DNA from: Spirochaetaceae bacterium
GTDB taxonomy: Bacteria; Spirochaetota; Spirochaetia; Treponematales; Breznakiellaceae
DNA length: 7,739 nt
Assembly (NCBI GenBank): GCA_031290405.1
Contig: JAITNO010000068.1
Span: 1 to 7,739 of the forward strand
Direction of reading: 5' to 3'
Part shown: positions 1 to 4,440 of the stretch, in pieces
How positions within the stretch are numbered: position 1 is the stretch's first letter
Layout of the letters: the number at the start of each line of letters is the position of its first letter
Notes under the pieces: generated by a model
What the model was told of the DNA's origin: nothing
The model's database searches: none
The model's input: only the letters and a program-made list of their open reading frames with translations
Position numbers and translations under genes: made by a program

Positions 1-423
1 CGCCTGATTTATGGCAACCGTCGTGTTGCCCTTGATTATCGAGCTGCCCGCCGCGATGGATACGATGTAGGTCTTGGCCGATGTGGAAGCGTTGGCCGCA
101 AAGCCTACGCTTACCGTGGCGGTGCCAGAGGCCACGCCCACAGTGGTAATAGCACCGCCGGCGCTTACAGCAAAGTCGGCAGCAGTAAGGGTGAGGCCCG
201 ACGCGCCGGTAAAGGTAACGCTTGCCGTGACGGCGGAAGCCGCCGCACTGACCGCCGGCCCTGCGGCGAGGGTTGCGCGGGTATCGCCGCCGCTGACAGC
301 GCCGTCGGCACTGGGGTTGGGGCAGCCCGTCAGAATTAACGCAAACGTCAGTGTCAGCATCCCGACAGTCATAAGGACTGCCGCAGACCTACGGAATGCT
401 TCAAAAAGACTTTTCATAGTCAT
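1..423 (-). CDS. Partial repeat-type surface lipoprotein (N-terminal 141 residues)
   Basis: Read on the minus strand from ATG at 423 to the window edge, this frame is open for exactly 141 codons and has no stop, so the gene continues off the left side. The N-terminus has basic residues, a hydrophobic core and a lipobox ending LTGC (Cys34 from this start), so it should be exported and lipid-anchored. After the cysteine comes a short Gly/Ser/Asp linker, then a Ser/Thr/Ala/Val-rich stretch with alternating hydrophobic residues (for example VTFTGASGLTLTAADF). This looks like a beta-sandwich, Ig-like or cadherin-like repeat, but I cannot name the domain. AGGAG at 430-434 lies 6 nt before ATG 423; a second ATG at 417 is in frame but less well placed. 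It is divergent from the XRE regulator and has a consensus promoter overlapped by two operator-like palindromes. Function unknown; adhesion or surface display is only a guess. Confidence 0.8.
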   Translation of the reverse strand, partial: MTMKSLFEAFRRSAAVLMTVGMLTLTFALILTGCPNPSADGAVSGGDTRATLAAGPAVSAAASAVTASVTFTGASGLTLTAADFAVSAGGAITTVGVASGTATVSVGFAANASTSAKTYIVSIAAGSSIIKGNTTVAINQA

Positions 424-452
424 AAATTGCTCCTGTATACAAATAACCATTC

Positions 453-470
453 AACCAGCCAAAGGCTGTT
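453..470 (-). other. Small hairpin in the 5' leader of the lipoprotein mRNA
   Basis: CAGCC (456-460) and GGCTG (464-468) form a 5-bp stem around a 3-base loop, with further partial pairing on both sides. It lies at the very start of the predicted transcript (start near 470), about 30 nt before the ribosome binding site. A 5'-end hairpin at this place could protect the mRNA from decay. It has no T-run, so it is not a terminator. Confidence 0.35.
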
Positions 471-476
471 TTTATT

Positions 477-506
477 ATTATATATGAGCGTTTTGCTTAT
501 TGTCAA
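477..506 (-). promoter_or_regulatory. Consensus sigma70-type promoter for the lipoprotein gene
   Basis: On the minus strand, TTGACA (506-501) and TATAAT (482-477) are both perfect consensus boxes, separated by 18 bp. The predicted start is near position 470, giving a leader of about 47 nt before ATG 423. Seventeen of the 18 spacer bases are taken up by a palindromic operator-like site (484-500). A consensus promoter whose spacer is an operator is the usual design for strong expression held off by a repressor. Confidence 0.8.
484..500. promoter_or_regulatory. Operator-like palindrome, site 1, inside the promoter spacer
   Basis: The site reads ATGAGC-GTTTT-GCTTAT on the plus strand: two 6-base half sites around 5 bases, paired except for one position (ATGAGC against ATAAGC). 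It matches site 2 (514-530) in both half sites and in spacer length, while the five central bases differ. That is the pattern expected for a dimeric HTH protein that reads only the half sites. It lies wholly between the -35 and -10 of the lipoprotein promoter, where binding would block RNA polymerase. The likeliest binder is the adjacent XRE protein (inference). Confidence 0.65.
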
Positions 507-513
507 GCGATTT

Positions 514-530
514 ATGAGCAATTAGCTTAT
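514..530. promoter_or_regulatory. Operator-like palindrome, site 2, between the divergent genes
   Basis: The site reads ATGAGC-AATTA-GCTTAT, with the same half sites as site 1 and its centre 30 bp away, close to three helical turns, so both copies lie on nearly the same DNA face. Its symmetry extends outward to 8-base arms (TTATGAGC / GCTTATAA, 512-532). It overlaps a possible TATAAA -10 box (528-533) for the XRE gene and lies just upstream of the lipoprotein -35, so one protein could control both directions. Confidence 0.65.
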
Positions 531-533
531 AAA
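528..533 (+). promoter_or_regulatory. Possible -10 box for the XRE regulator gene
   Basis: TATAAA lies 16 nt before ATG 550 and overlaps the right end of operator-like site 2. No convincing -35 box sits at the right distance. If used, the leader would be only about 10 nt, and no Shine-Dalgarno sequence is visible in the A-rich stretch before the ATG. This would fit weak, self-limited expression of the regulator. Confidence 0.35.
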
Positions 534-549
534 ATTCGAAAACAAAAAA

Positions 550-852
550 ATGACTATCCAAAAGCTTTTTATTGCAAATTTGAAAGAATATCGAAAATTT
601 CGGAAAATTTCGCAAATGCAACTTGCCGAACGGTGTAACTCCGCTCAAACGTATATTGCGGAGATAGAAATAGGGAAGAAATTTCCTTCGCCCGACATGA
701 TTGAACGTATTGCGAAAGCACTCGATATTGAATCTTATTGTTTGTTCAAAAACGAGCCGGTCAACGAAGAACAACAACTGCCGCCCTCTAAAAAACAGGA
801 ATTGACCGACAGAATACACAAAGCGGTGCTGAAAATTGTAAATCAGTATTGA
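550..852 (+). CDS. Small XRE/Cro-family HTH transcriptional regulator
   Basis: A 100-residue protein with an HTH_3-type domain at about residues 8-60. Helices 2 and 3 fall at roughly 22-40 (QMQLAERC...SAQTYIAEIE), followed by the usual PSPDMIERIAKAL segment. The tail (about 61-100) is charged and probably helical, perhaps for dimerisation. There is no catalytic or sensor domain, so it is a plain DNA-binding repressor or activator. It is divergent from the lipoprotein gene, and two 17-bp palindromes in the shared control region are its obvious targets (inference). Its DNA is strikingly AT-rich: 541-600 has 13 G+C in 60, against 44 in 60 for 4261-4320. This suggests horizontal acquisition. ATG 550 has no ribosome binding site, but the domain alignment supports the start. 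It could also be the regulator of a lost prophage or of the neighbouring toxin-antitoxin pair, though that pair has its own HTH protein and a different palindrome. Confidence 0.9.
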   Translation: MTIQKLFIANLKEYRKFRKISQMQLAERCNSAQTYIAEIEIGKKFPSPDMIERIAKALDIESYCLFKNEPVNEEQQLPPSKKQELTDRIHKAVLKIVNQY

Positions 853-916
853 TTAGCCGGCGGGTGTACATACCACGGCGAGATACTCAATCGTGGCGGC
901 TTGCAAACGCGTCCCC

Positions 917-945
917 TTGCCAACATGAAATAGAGTTCATATATT
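917..945 (+). promoter_or_regulatory. Promoter of the toxin-antitoxin operon
   Basis: TTGCCA (917-922) and TATATT (940-945) are separated by 17 bp. The expected transcription start is about seven bases past the -10 box, at or next to the toxin ATG at 952, so the message would have essentially no leader. This agrees with the absence of any Shine-Dalgarno sequence before the ATG. The -10 box lies inside the left arm of the palindrome at 938-954. Confidence 0.6.
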
Positions 946-954
946 GAATATATG
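938..954. promoter_or_regulatory. Perfect 17-bp palindrome over the -10 box and toxin start codon
   Basis: CATATATT (938-945) and AATATATG (947-954) are perfect reverse complements around a single central G. The left arm includes the -10 box and the right arm ends with the toxin ATG. Type II toxin-antitoxin operons are usually repressed by the antitoxin or by the toxin-antitoxin complex binding such a palindrome, so this is the likely autoregulatory operator. It shares no half-site sequence with the sites at 484-530. Confidence 0.65.
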
Positions 955-1299
955 GCCGTTTGGGAAGTAGCTACGACGGATGAGTATGATGTCTGGTTTC
1001 TGGAGCAGGGTGCTGACGAGCAGGAATCAATCCGTATGAAAGTGGAACTCCTTACAGAATATGGCCCGCATTTGCCCCGCCCCCATGCGGATACCTTGAA
1101 AGGAAGCAAGCTGAGCAACCTCAAAGAATTGAGGGCGCAAACAGACGCTCATGTACTGAGGGTCGCTTTTCGTTTTGATGAGGAGCGCAAGGCAATCCTG
1201 CTCATTGGCGGAGACAAAAAGGGCAAGAATGAAAAACAGTTTTACCGGAATCTGATGAAACAGGCCGAAAAAATCTACGAAATTTATCGTAACAAATAG
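952..1299 (+). CDS. RelE/HigB-family toxin of a type II toxin-antitoxin system
   Basis: 115 residues, usual length for the Gp49/HigB-like branch of the RelE/ParE superfamily. Family signs: an N-terminal VWEVATTDEYDVWF strand-helix, a central GPHLPRPHADTLKGSK with NLKELR (about 38-61), then VLRVAFRFDEERKAILLIGGDKKGK (68-92 region), and a C-terminal helix starting near QFYRNL. Relatives cut mRNA on the ribosome and stop growth until the antitoxin binds them; activity here is inferred from the family. The toxin comes first and the antitoxin begins 12 nt after its stop, the order typical of higBA-type pairs. The only usable start is ATG 952, because an in-frame TAG at 931-933 closes the frame upstream. 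No Shine-Dalgarno sequence precedes it, and the promoter spacing suggests leaderless translation. The frame is intact. Confidence 0.88.
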   Translation: MAVWEVATTDEYDVWFLEQGADEQESIRMKVELLTEYGPHLPRPHADTLKGSKLSNLKELRAQTDAHVLRVAFRFDEERKAILLIGGDKKGKNEKQFYRNLMKQAEKIYEIYRNK

Positions 1300-1311
1300 A
1301 GGAGCAAGACA

Positions 1312-1617
1312 ATGGCAAAAAAAACACACCCGATCAGCGAGCTTGAGGCCCGGATGGACCCGGCCGTTTTGGAAAAAGCCCGCAAAATGGCGCAAGAGGA
1401 AAGCCTCAACATCAGACTCGGAATGTTGCGGGAAAAATACAACACGAAACAAAACGAACGTACGAACTTTACCCAAACCGCCGCCTCAAACCTTGAAGAC
1501 CGCAAGGAAATACGGATTTCCACGTTGATTGATTATGTAGGCAGACTGGGCATGGGTTTGGAAATTACCGCTTACCCCAGGAACTCTACGGAGAAAGAAA
1601 TACTGTTGCGAGTATGA
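1312..1617 (+). CDS. XRE-family antitoxin of the toxin-antitoxin pair
   Basis: 101 residues. The N-terminal half (about 8-40) is helical and charged (ISELEARMDPAVLEKARKM), probably the toxin-binding part. A helix-turn-helix region follows at about 36-75, with recognition helix near TQTAASNLE (54-62), then the family-typical ISTLIDYV and GMGLEITAYP ending. It neutralises the upstream toxin by direct binding and is expected to repress the operon at the 938-954 palindrome. GAGGAG before ATG 1312 is a strong ribosome binding site, while the toxin has none, so translation would favour the antitoxin, as such systems need. Between the Q that opens helix 2 and the S of the S-x-L-E end there are about three fewer residues than in textbook XRE domains. 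This may be normal for the subfamily. Confidence 0.85.
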   Translation: MAKKTHPISELEARMDPAVLEKARKMAQEESLNIRLGMLREKYNTKQNERTNFTQTAASNLEDRKEIRISTLIDYVGRLGMGLEITAYPRNSTEKEILLRV

Positions 1618-1731
1618 GCGGCGCGCCGCCCCCCGCAACGCCCCCCCCTCCCCCAGCAGGTCAAGCCGGAGGGGGCTAGGAGCAATGCGGCGCGAACAGT
1701 ATACTGCCGTAAAACAACTGTGGAGGTTGCC
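1618..1731. other. GC-rich intergenic stretch with a C-run/G-run stem
   Basis: The stretch after the antitoxin stop is dominated by long C runs. CCCCCTCC (1644-1651) can pair with GGAGGGGG (1668-1675) across a 16-base loop. There is no T-run after it, so a terminator role is doubtful. No clear promoter for the downstream lipoprotein gene is visible. Confidence 0.4.
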
Positions 1732-2718
1732 ATGAAAAAGAGAATAATCGTCCTGGCGCTCGTCGCCGGCGCAGTGCTAAGCGCGACGTCGTGCACAGGC
1801 CAAAAAGAAAAGACCGCAGGCCTGGAGGCGCCGGGCGACTACGCCGTTTCAGCCAATTGGCTGGGCCTGCCCGCCTACCCCGACAAGGCGGCGGACGTGT
1901 TCTTCCTGTATCCAACGTGCTTTTTCGGCGCGGGCGATTCGTGCGCGCTCGACGACGAAGGAATGCGCGCCGAAGCGCGCAAGATCAAAGAAGCGCACAT
2001 AGGCATCTTCGACGCGGCCAACTTTTTCGCGCCGTACTACCGCCAGTTGAGCATCCCCTACATCGCAAGCCTCGGCGCCATCGACAAGGCAGAGGTCGCC
2101 GTCGGCGCAATCCCCCTCGTCGATTGTAAAAACGCCTTTGAATACTACCTCGAGCATTACAACGCCGGCCGCCCGGTAGTCTTTGCCGGCCACTCGCAGG
2201 GCACCATCATAATGCGCCAGCTCTTGCTCTGGCTAAAAGAAGCGCACCCAGAGGTTTTACAGCGGACCGTAGCCGCCTACATGATCGGTTTCACCATCAA
2301 CCAGGAGTACGTCGAGCGCGTCGGCCTGCCCTTTGCCACAGGCGCCGCCGACACCGGCGTAATAGTTTCATACAACAGCGAGTCGCCGGACGCCACAATC
2401 AACCCATTCATAACAGCCATGCCAGGCGCGCTCGCCATAAACCCCATAAACTGGAAACGCGACGAAACCCACGCCGGCAAGGAAGAAAGCTTAGGCAGCA
2501 AGATCCGCTTTGGCGATGCCGCGCCCGTCGACCGCCCACACTTTGCCGACGCGCAAGTAAACGCGCGGCGCGGCTCAGTGGCAACCAACGCCGCCCTCGA
2601 AGCCGGCCCCCCCTGGCCCGCAGGCGTACTTCACCGCTACGATTACGACATCTTCTACTACGACCTCCAGAAAAACGTCGGCGACCGCATAGCCGCATAC
2701 ACGCACCCACTCTTATAG
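1732..2718 (+). CDS. DUF3089-family alpha/beta-hydrolase-like lipoprotein
   Basis: 328 residues from ATG 1732, which has GGAGG at 1722-1726 five bases upstream; a GTG at 1720 is in frame but would swallow that site. The N-terminus is a signal peptide (KKR, then a hydrophobic stretch) ending SATSC, a loose spirochaete-style lipobox with Cys21, so the protein is probably lipid-anchored outside the inner membrane. The mature part follows the DUF3089 pattern: ADVFFLYPT near 55-63, NFFAPYYRQ near 97-105, the nucleophile elbow VVFAGHSQGT with Ser155, and a C-terminal LHRYDYDIFYYDL whose His is a candidate triad member. The Cys-containing YPTCFFGAGDSC segment is unusual. Family enzymes are presumed lipases or esterases, but the substrate is unknown. 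It appears to be a single-gene unit with a hairpin right after its stop. Codons favour C and A endings, opposite to the downstream activator gene. Confidence 0.85.
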   Translation: MKKRIIVLALVAGAVLSATSCTGQKEKTAGLEAPGDYAVSANWLGLPAYPDKAADVFFLYPTCFFGAGDSCALDDEGMRAEARKIKEAHIGIFDAANFFAPYYRQLSIPYIASLGAIDKAEVAVGAIPLVDCKNAFEYYLEHYNAGRPVVFAGHSQGTIIMRQLLLWLKEAHPEVLQRTVAAYMIGFTINQEYVERVGLPFATGAADTGVIVSYNSESPDATINPFITAMPGALAINPINWKRDETHAGKEESLGSKIRFGDAAPVDRPHFADAQVNARRGSVATNAALEAGPPWPAGVLHRYDYDIFYYDLQKNVGDRIAAYTHPLL

Positions 2719-2725
2719 GGCGCAT

Positions 2726-2752
2726 CCCCTCCGCGCCTGCGGCGCGGAGGGG
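2726..2752 (+). terminator. Strong hairpin after the hydrolase gene, probable terminator
   Basis: CCCCTCCGCGCC (2726-2737) and GGCGCGGAGGGG (2741-2752) form a perfect 12-bp stem with a 3-base loop, starting 7 nt after the stop codon. Only a short TTT follows eight bases downstream, so classical intrinsic termination would be imperfect. The arm core CCCTCCGC/GCGGAGGG recurs in the hairpin at 5579-5612, so it may also belong to a repeated extragenic family. Confidence 0.6.
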
Positions 2753-2782
2753 TCGGGCTTTGCGCGGTTCCGCTTCGCTCCA

Positions 2783-2801
2783 TTCCCGCCTACGGCGGGA
2801 A
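2783..2801. repeat. Extragenic hairpin TTCCCGCC-TAC-GGCGGGAA
   Basis: A perfect 8-bp inverted repeat with a 3-base loop, 30 bp past the previous hairpin. It is not followed by a T-run. Two compact GC hairpins in a row after a gene resemble repetitive extragenic palindromes, which can stabilise 3' ends or accumulate as repeats. Confidence 0.5.
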
Positions 2802-2961
2802 CGCTGCGCGCCGCTCCAATCCCTTGCGCGTTGCAAACCGGGGCCTTTGTTCGCTCCATCCGCCACCCTTGCGCTGGTAGCGCCCTTCATCGTGCGAGCT
2901 CCCGCAACAGTCCATTCGCATTGAGGTTGTAAATTCGCGCCGCTGTCGCGGCGTGCGGAAT

Positions 2962-3060
2962 GCGGGGGGCGTCGCCCCCCCACCCCCAAAAAGCTAGGGG
3001 CGCTGCCCCGCTGGGAGGCCTTTTTAAGGCCCCCCAGACCCACCCGCAGCCTGGAGACAG
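2962..3060 (+). repeat. Dispersed stem-loop element, copy 1
   Basis: Ordered parts: hairpin GGGGGGC-GTC-GCCCCCC (2964-2980); a spacer; a second hairpin with arms CTGGG-a-GGCCTT (3011-3022) and AAGGCC-c-CCCAG (3026-3037) around TTT; then ACCCACCC and GCAGCCT; then the first GGAGACAG of the tandem array. The same parts in the same order appear on the opposite strand at 4441-4531. Confidence 0.6.
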
Positions 3061-3191
3061 TCCCCGCCCTTCGGAGACAGTCCCCGCCCATCGGGGACAG
3101 ACGCCCGCCCATCGACACCAGACGCCCGCCCTTTGGGGACAGACGCCCGCCCTTCGGGGACAGACGCCGCCCATCAGGGGACAGACGCCCG
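3053..3191 (+). repeat. Tandem array 1, 20-21-bp unit, about 6.7 copies
   Basis: Units start at 3053, 3073, 3093, 3114, 3135, 3156 and 3177 (last one partial). The consensus is GGGGACAGACGCCCGCCC followed by ATC or TTC. The first two units read GGAGACAGTCCCCGCCC and are one base shorter; unit 4 starts GACACCAG. A GGGGACAGACA piece also occurs inverted at 4441-4451. There are no unique spacers between units. Confidence 0.75.
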
Positions 3192-3280
3192 TGCAGACGG
3201 CAGCCATTCCCATCAGCCCCTCAGCGACCAGCGCAAGGCAAAGAGAGGGCAGCCTCCAGCGCACGGACGCTGCTCCGCGC

Positions 3281-3469
3281 CGCTCGGAGTGGCGTCCGCG
3301 TCGCTCGGAGTGGCGTCCGCGTGTGTGGTGGGAGGCGGCGTCAGGCGCGTGGGAGGCCGCCTGGAGCGCGTGGGAGGCCGCCTGGAGCGCGTGGGAGGCT
3401 CTCTGGAGCACGTGGGAGGCTCTCGGCGCCGCGTGGGAGGCGGCGTCGGGTGGGCCTGGCGCCGCGTGA
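3281..3469 (+). repeat. Tandem array 2, nine 21-bp units
   Basis: Nine consecutive 21-bp units fill this interval without a break in register. Units 1-2 are identical (CGCTCGGAGTGGCGTCCGC plus GT), units 3-8 centre on GTGGGAGGCnnC with units 4-7 most alike (CGCGTGGGAGGCCGCCTGG type), and unit 9 is degenerate. One plus-strand frame reads it as heptads such as RRSEWRP and WSAWEAA; a minus-strand frame gives SHALQAA. Neither has a start signal that supports translation. Confidence 0.75.
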
Positions 3470-3538
3470 GGGGCAAACAAAGCCCAAAGCGGGGGAGCGC
3501 AGCCTGCGGACGCAAAGCCTATTGCTCAGGGCGCAGCG

Positions 3539-3600
3539 CCGTAGGCCACTACAAAAAAACCGTAGGCCACTACAAAAAAACCGTAGGCCGCAAAAAGCGC
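3539..3600 (+). repeat. Tandem array 3, 21-bp unit, about 2.5 copies
   Basis: Two identical units, each CCGTAGGCCACTAC followed by seven A (3539-3559 and 3560-3580), and a third that starts CCGTAGGCC and then diverges (3581-3600). The sequence is unrelated to arrays 1 and 2, but the unit length is the same. The two A7 tracts are spaced 21 bp apart, in phase with the helix, which would favour bending. Confidence 0.75.
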
Positions 3601-3618
3601 CATCGGCGCCGCCTCGCG

Positions 3619-3633
3619 GGGGGGGCTCCCCCC
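3619..3633 (+). terminator. G-run/C-run hairpin with a pyrimidine tail, weak terminator candidate
   Basis: A run of eight G (3618-3625) faces six C (3628-3633), allowing about a 5-bp stem with a 4-base loop. It is followed by a T/C-rich tail (TCCTCCTTTCTTC). It could end any transcript through the repeat arrays before the activator gene, but the tail is not a clean T-run. Confidence 0.25.
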
Positions 3634-3649
3634 TCCTCCTTTCTTCACT

Positions 3650-3655
3650 TATACT
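3650..3655 (+). promoter_or_regulatory. -10 box six bases before the activator start codon
   Basis: TATACT ends six bases before ATG 3662, so transcription would begin at or within a base of the start codon, giving a leaderless message. No -35 consensus is visible in the C-rich sequence upstream. No Shine-Dalgarno sequence precedes the ATG. The geometry matches that of the toxin gene at 940-954. Confidence 0.5.
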
Positions 3656-3661
3656 GGTTTT

Positions 3662-4438
3662 ATGGTTGATTTTGCGGTTATTGGCGTTGATTGCGGTTCG
3701 ACGGTGTGTAAAGCCGTGCTTATGCGCGCGGGGGCGGTCGTATTTGCGCGCGATGCGCCGACGGGTTGGGATCCGGGGGCGGTTTCTGCGGGGCTTGTGC
3801 GGGATTTGCTTGCCGGTGCGGGGCTGTTGCGCGCTCAGGCGGCGCTGGCGGCGACGGGTTACGGGAGGGGGCGCGTCGAGGGGGCCGATGCGCGCGTGAC
3901 GGAGATTACGTGCCACGCGCGGGGGGCGGAGTTTTTGCGGCCTGGGGTGCGTTTGGTGATTGACATTGGCGGGCAGGACTCGAAGGTGATTGCCGTGCGG
4001 GACGGGAAGGCGTGCGCGTTCCAGATGAACGACAGGTGTGCGGCGGGGACGGGGCGTTTTCTGGAGATGACGGCGCTGCGTTTGGGTTTGTCGATTGATG
4101 AGTTGGCCGGTCTTGCCGCCGCCGGCGAGTCGTGTACGATCAATTCGATGTGCGCGGTGTTTGCCGATTCTGAGTTGGTGTCGCTGCTGGCTTCCGGCGT
4201 GAGCCGCGGGGCGATTGCCGGCGGCGTGATTGCCTCGATTGCCTCGCGCACGGCGGCGATTGCGGCGCGTGTTGGGGCTTTGGGCCCGGCGTTGTTGACG
4301 GGGGGCCTGTCCTCGCTGGCGCCGCTGCGCCTGGCGCTGGGGGAGCGTCTGAATGTGCCTGTGGAGTGGGCGTCTCTTTCGCGTTTTGCGGGGGCTATCG
4401 GCGCGGCGCTCTGCGGCGCCCCCCCGCAGTCGGGCTGA
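3662..4438 (+). CDS. 2-hydroxyacyl-CoA dehydratase activator, BadF/BadG/BcrA/BcrD ATPase family
   Basis: 258 residues, normal length for the single-domain HgdC-type activator. It is an actin-fold (ASKHA) ATPase that, as a dimer bridged by one [4Fe-4S] cluster, drives a single electron into its dehydratase or benzoyl-CoA reductase partner at the cost of ATP. Visible motifs: phosphate-1 loop GVDCGSTVCKAV (8-19), phosphate-2 DIGGQDSK (101-108), NDRCAAGTGRFLE with Cys126, INSMCAVFADSELVSLL with Cys164 (the two cluster ligands), and adenosine-binding LLTGGLS (211-217). All key residues are present, so it should be active in an anaerobe. No dehydratase subunit lies in the window: repeats precede it and a convergent operon follows after 98 bp, so it stands alone. 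Codons favour G and T endings (28 G against 16 C in 4261-4320). ATG 3662 lacks a ribosome binding site but fits the family start and a -10 box placed for leaderless transcription. Confidence 0.9.
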   Translation: MVDFAVIGVDCGSTVCKAVLMRAGAVVFARDAPTGWDPGAVSAGLVRDLLAGAGLLRAQAALAATGYGRGRVEGADARVTEITCHARGAEFLRPGVRLVIDIGGQDSKVIAVRDGKACAFQMNDRCAAGTGRFLEMTALRLGLSIDELAGLAAAGESCTINSMCAVFADSELVSLLASGVSRGAIAGGVIASIASRTAAIAARVGALGPALLTGGLSSLAPLRLALGERLNVPVEWASLSRFAGAIGAALCGAPPQSG

Positions 4439-4440
4439 AG

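Larger units (their letters stand above)
2719..3661. other. 943-bp intergenic region without a supported gene
   Basis: Several long frames are open here on both strands, but they overlap each other, lack ribosome binding sites and carry only low-complexity repeat translations. They are explained by high GC content and by repeat units divisible by three. The region holds the hairpins at 2726-2752 and 2783-2801, the stem-loop element at 2962-3060, three tandem arrays (3053-3191, 3281-3469, 3539-3600), a G-run/C-run hairpin near 3619-3633 and the promoter of the activator gene. Confidence 0.65.

Noticed and set aside
74..487. Plus-strand open frame over the left end
   Set aside because: It is the antisense of the partial lipoprotein gene, which has a signal peptide, lipobox, ribosome binding site and consensus promoter on the minus strand.
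859..951. Terminator or small RNA between the XRE gene and the toxin gene
   Set aside because: Only a weak 5-bp CCACG/CGTGG pairing with a long loop is visible, with no T-run and no start signal beyond the toxin promoter.
1027..1523. Minus-strand open frames opposite the toxin-antitoxin genes
   Set aside because: They lie antisense to two recognisable family proteins and have no ribosome binding site or family features of their own.
1720..1731. GTG start four codons upstream for the hydrolase
   Set aside because: It would place the clear GGAGG site inside the coding region; ATG 1732 has correct spacing and gives a standard signal peptide.
2887..3480. Minus-strand 197-residue frame through the arrays
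   Set aside because: It starts at a TTG without a ribosome binding site and is almost wholly low-complexity translation of the repeats. The open frame follows from 21-bp units without stops.
3053..3600. CRISPR array
   Set aside because: The repeats are directly joined without unique spacers of their own length, and no cas gene is present.
3321..3916. Arg- and Pro-rich frames on both strands entering the activator gene
   Set aside because: They overlap the array and the 5' half of the activator, lack start signals and show only low-complexity Arg/Pro/Leu sequence.
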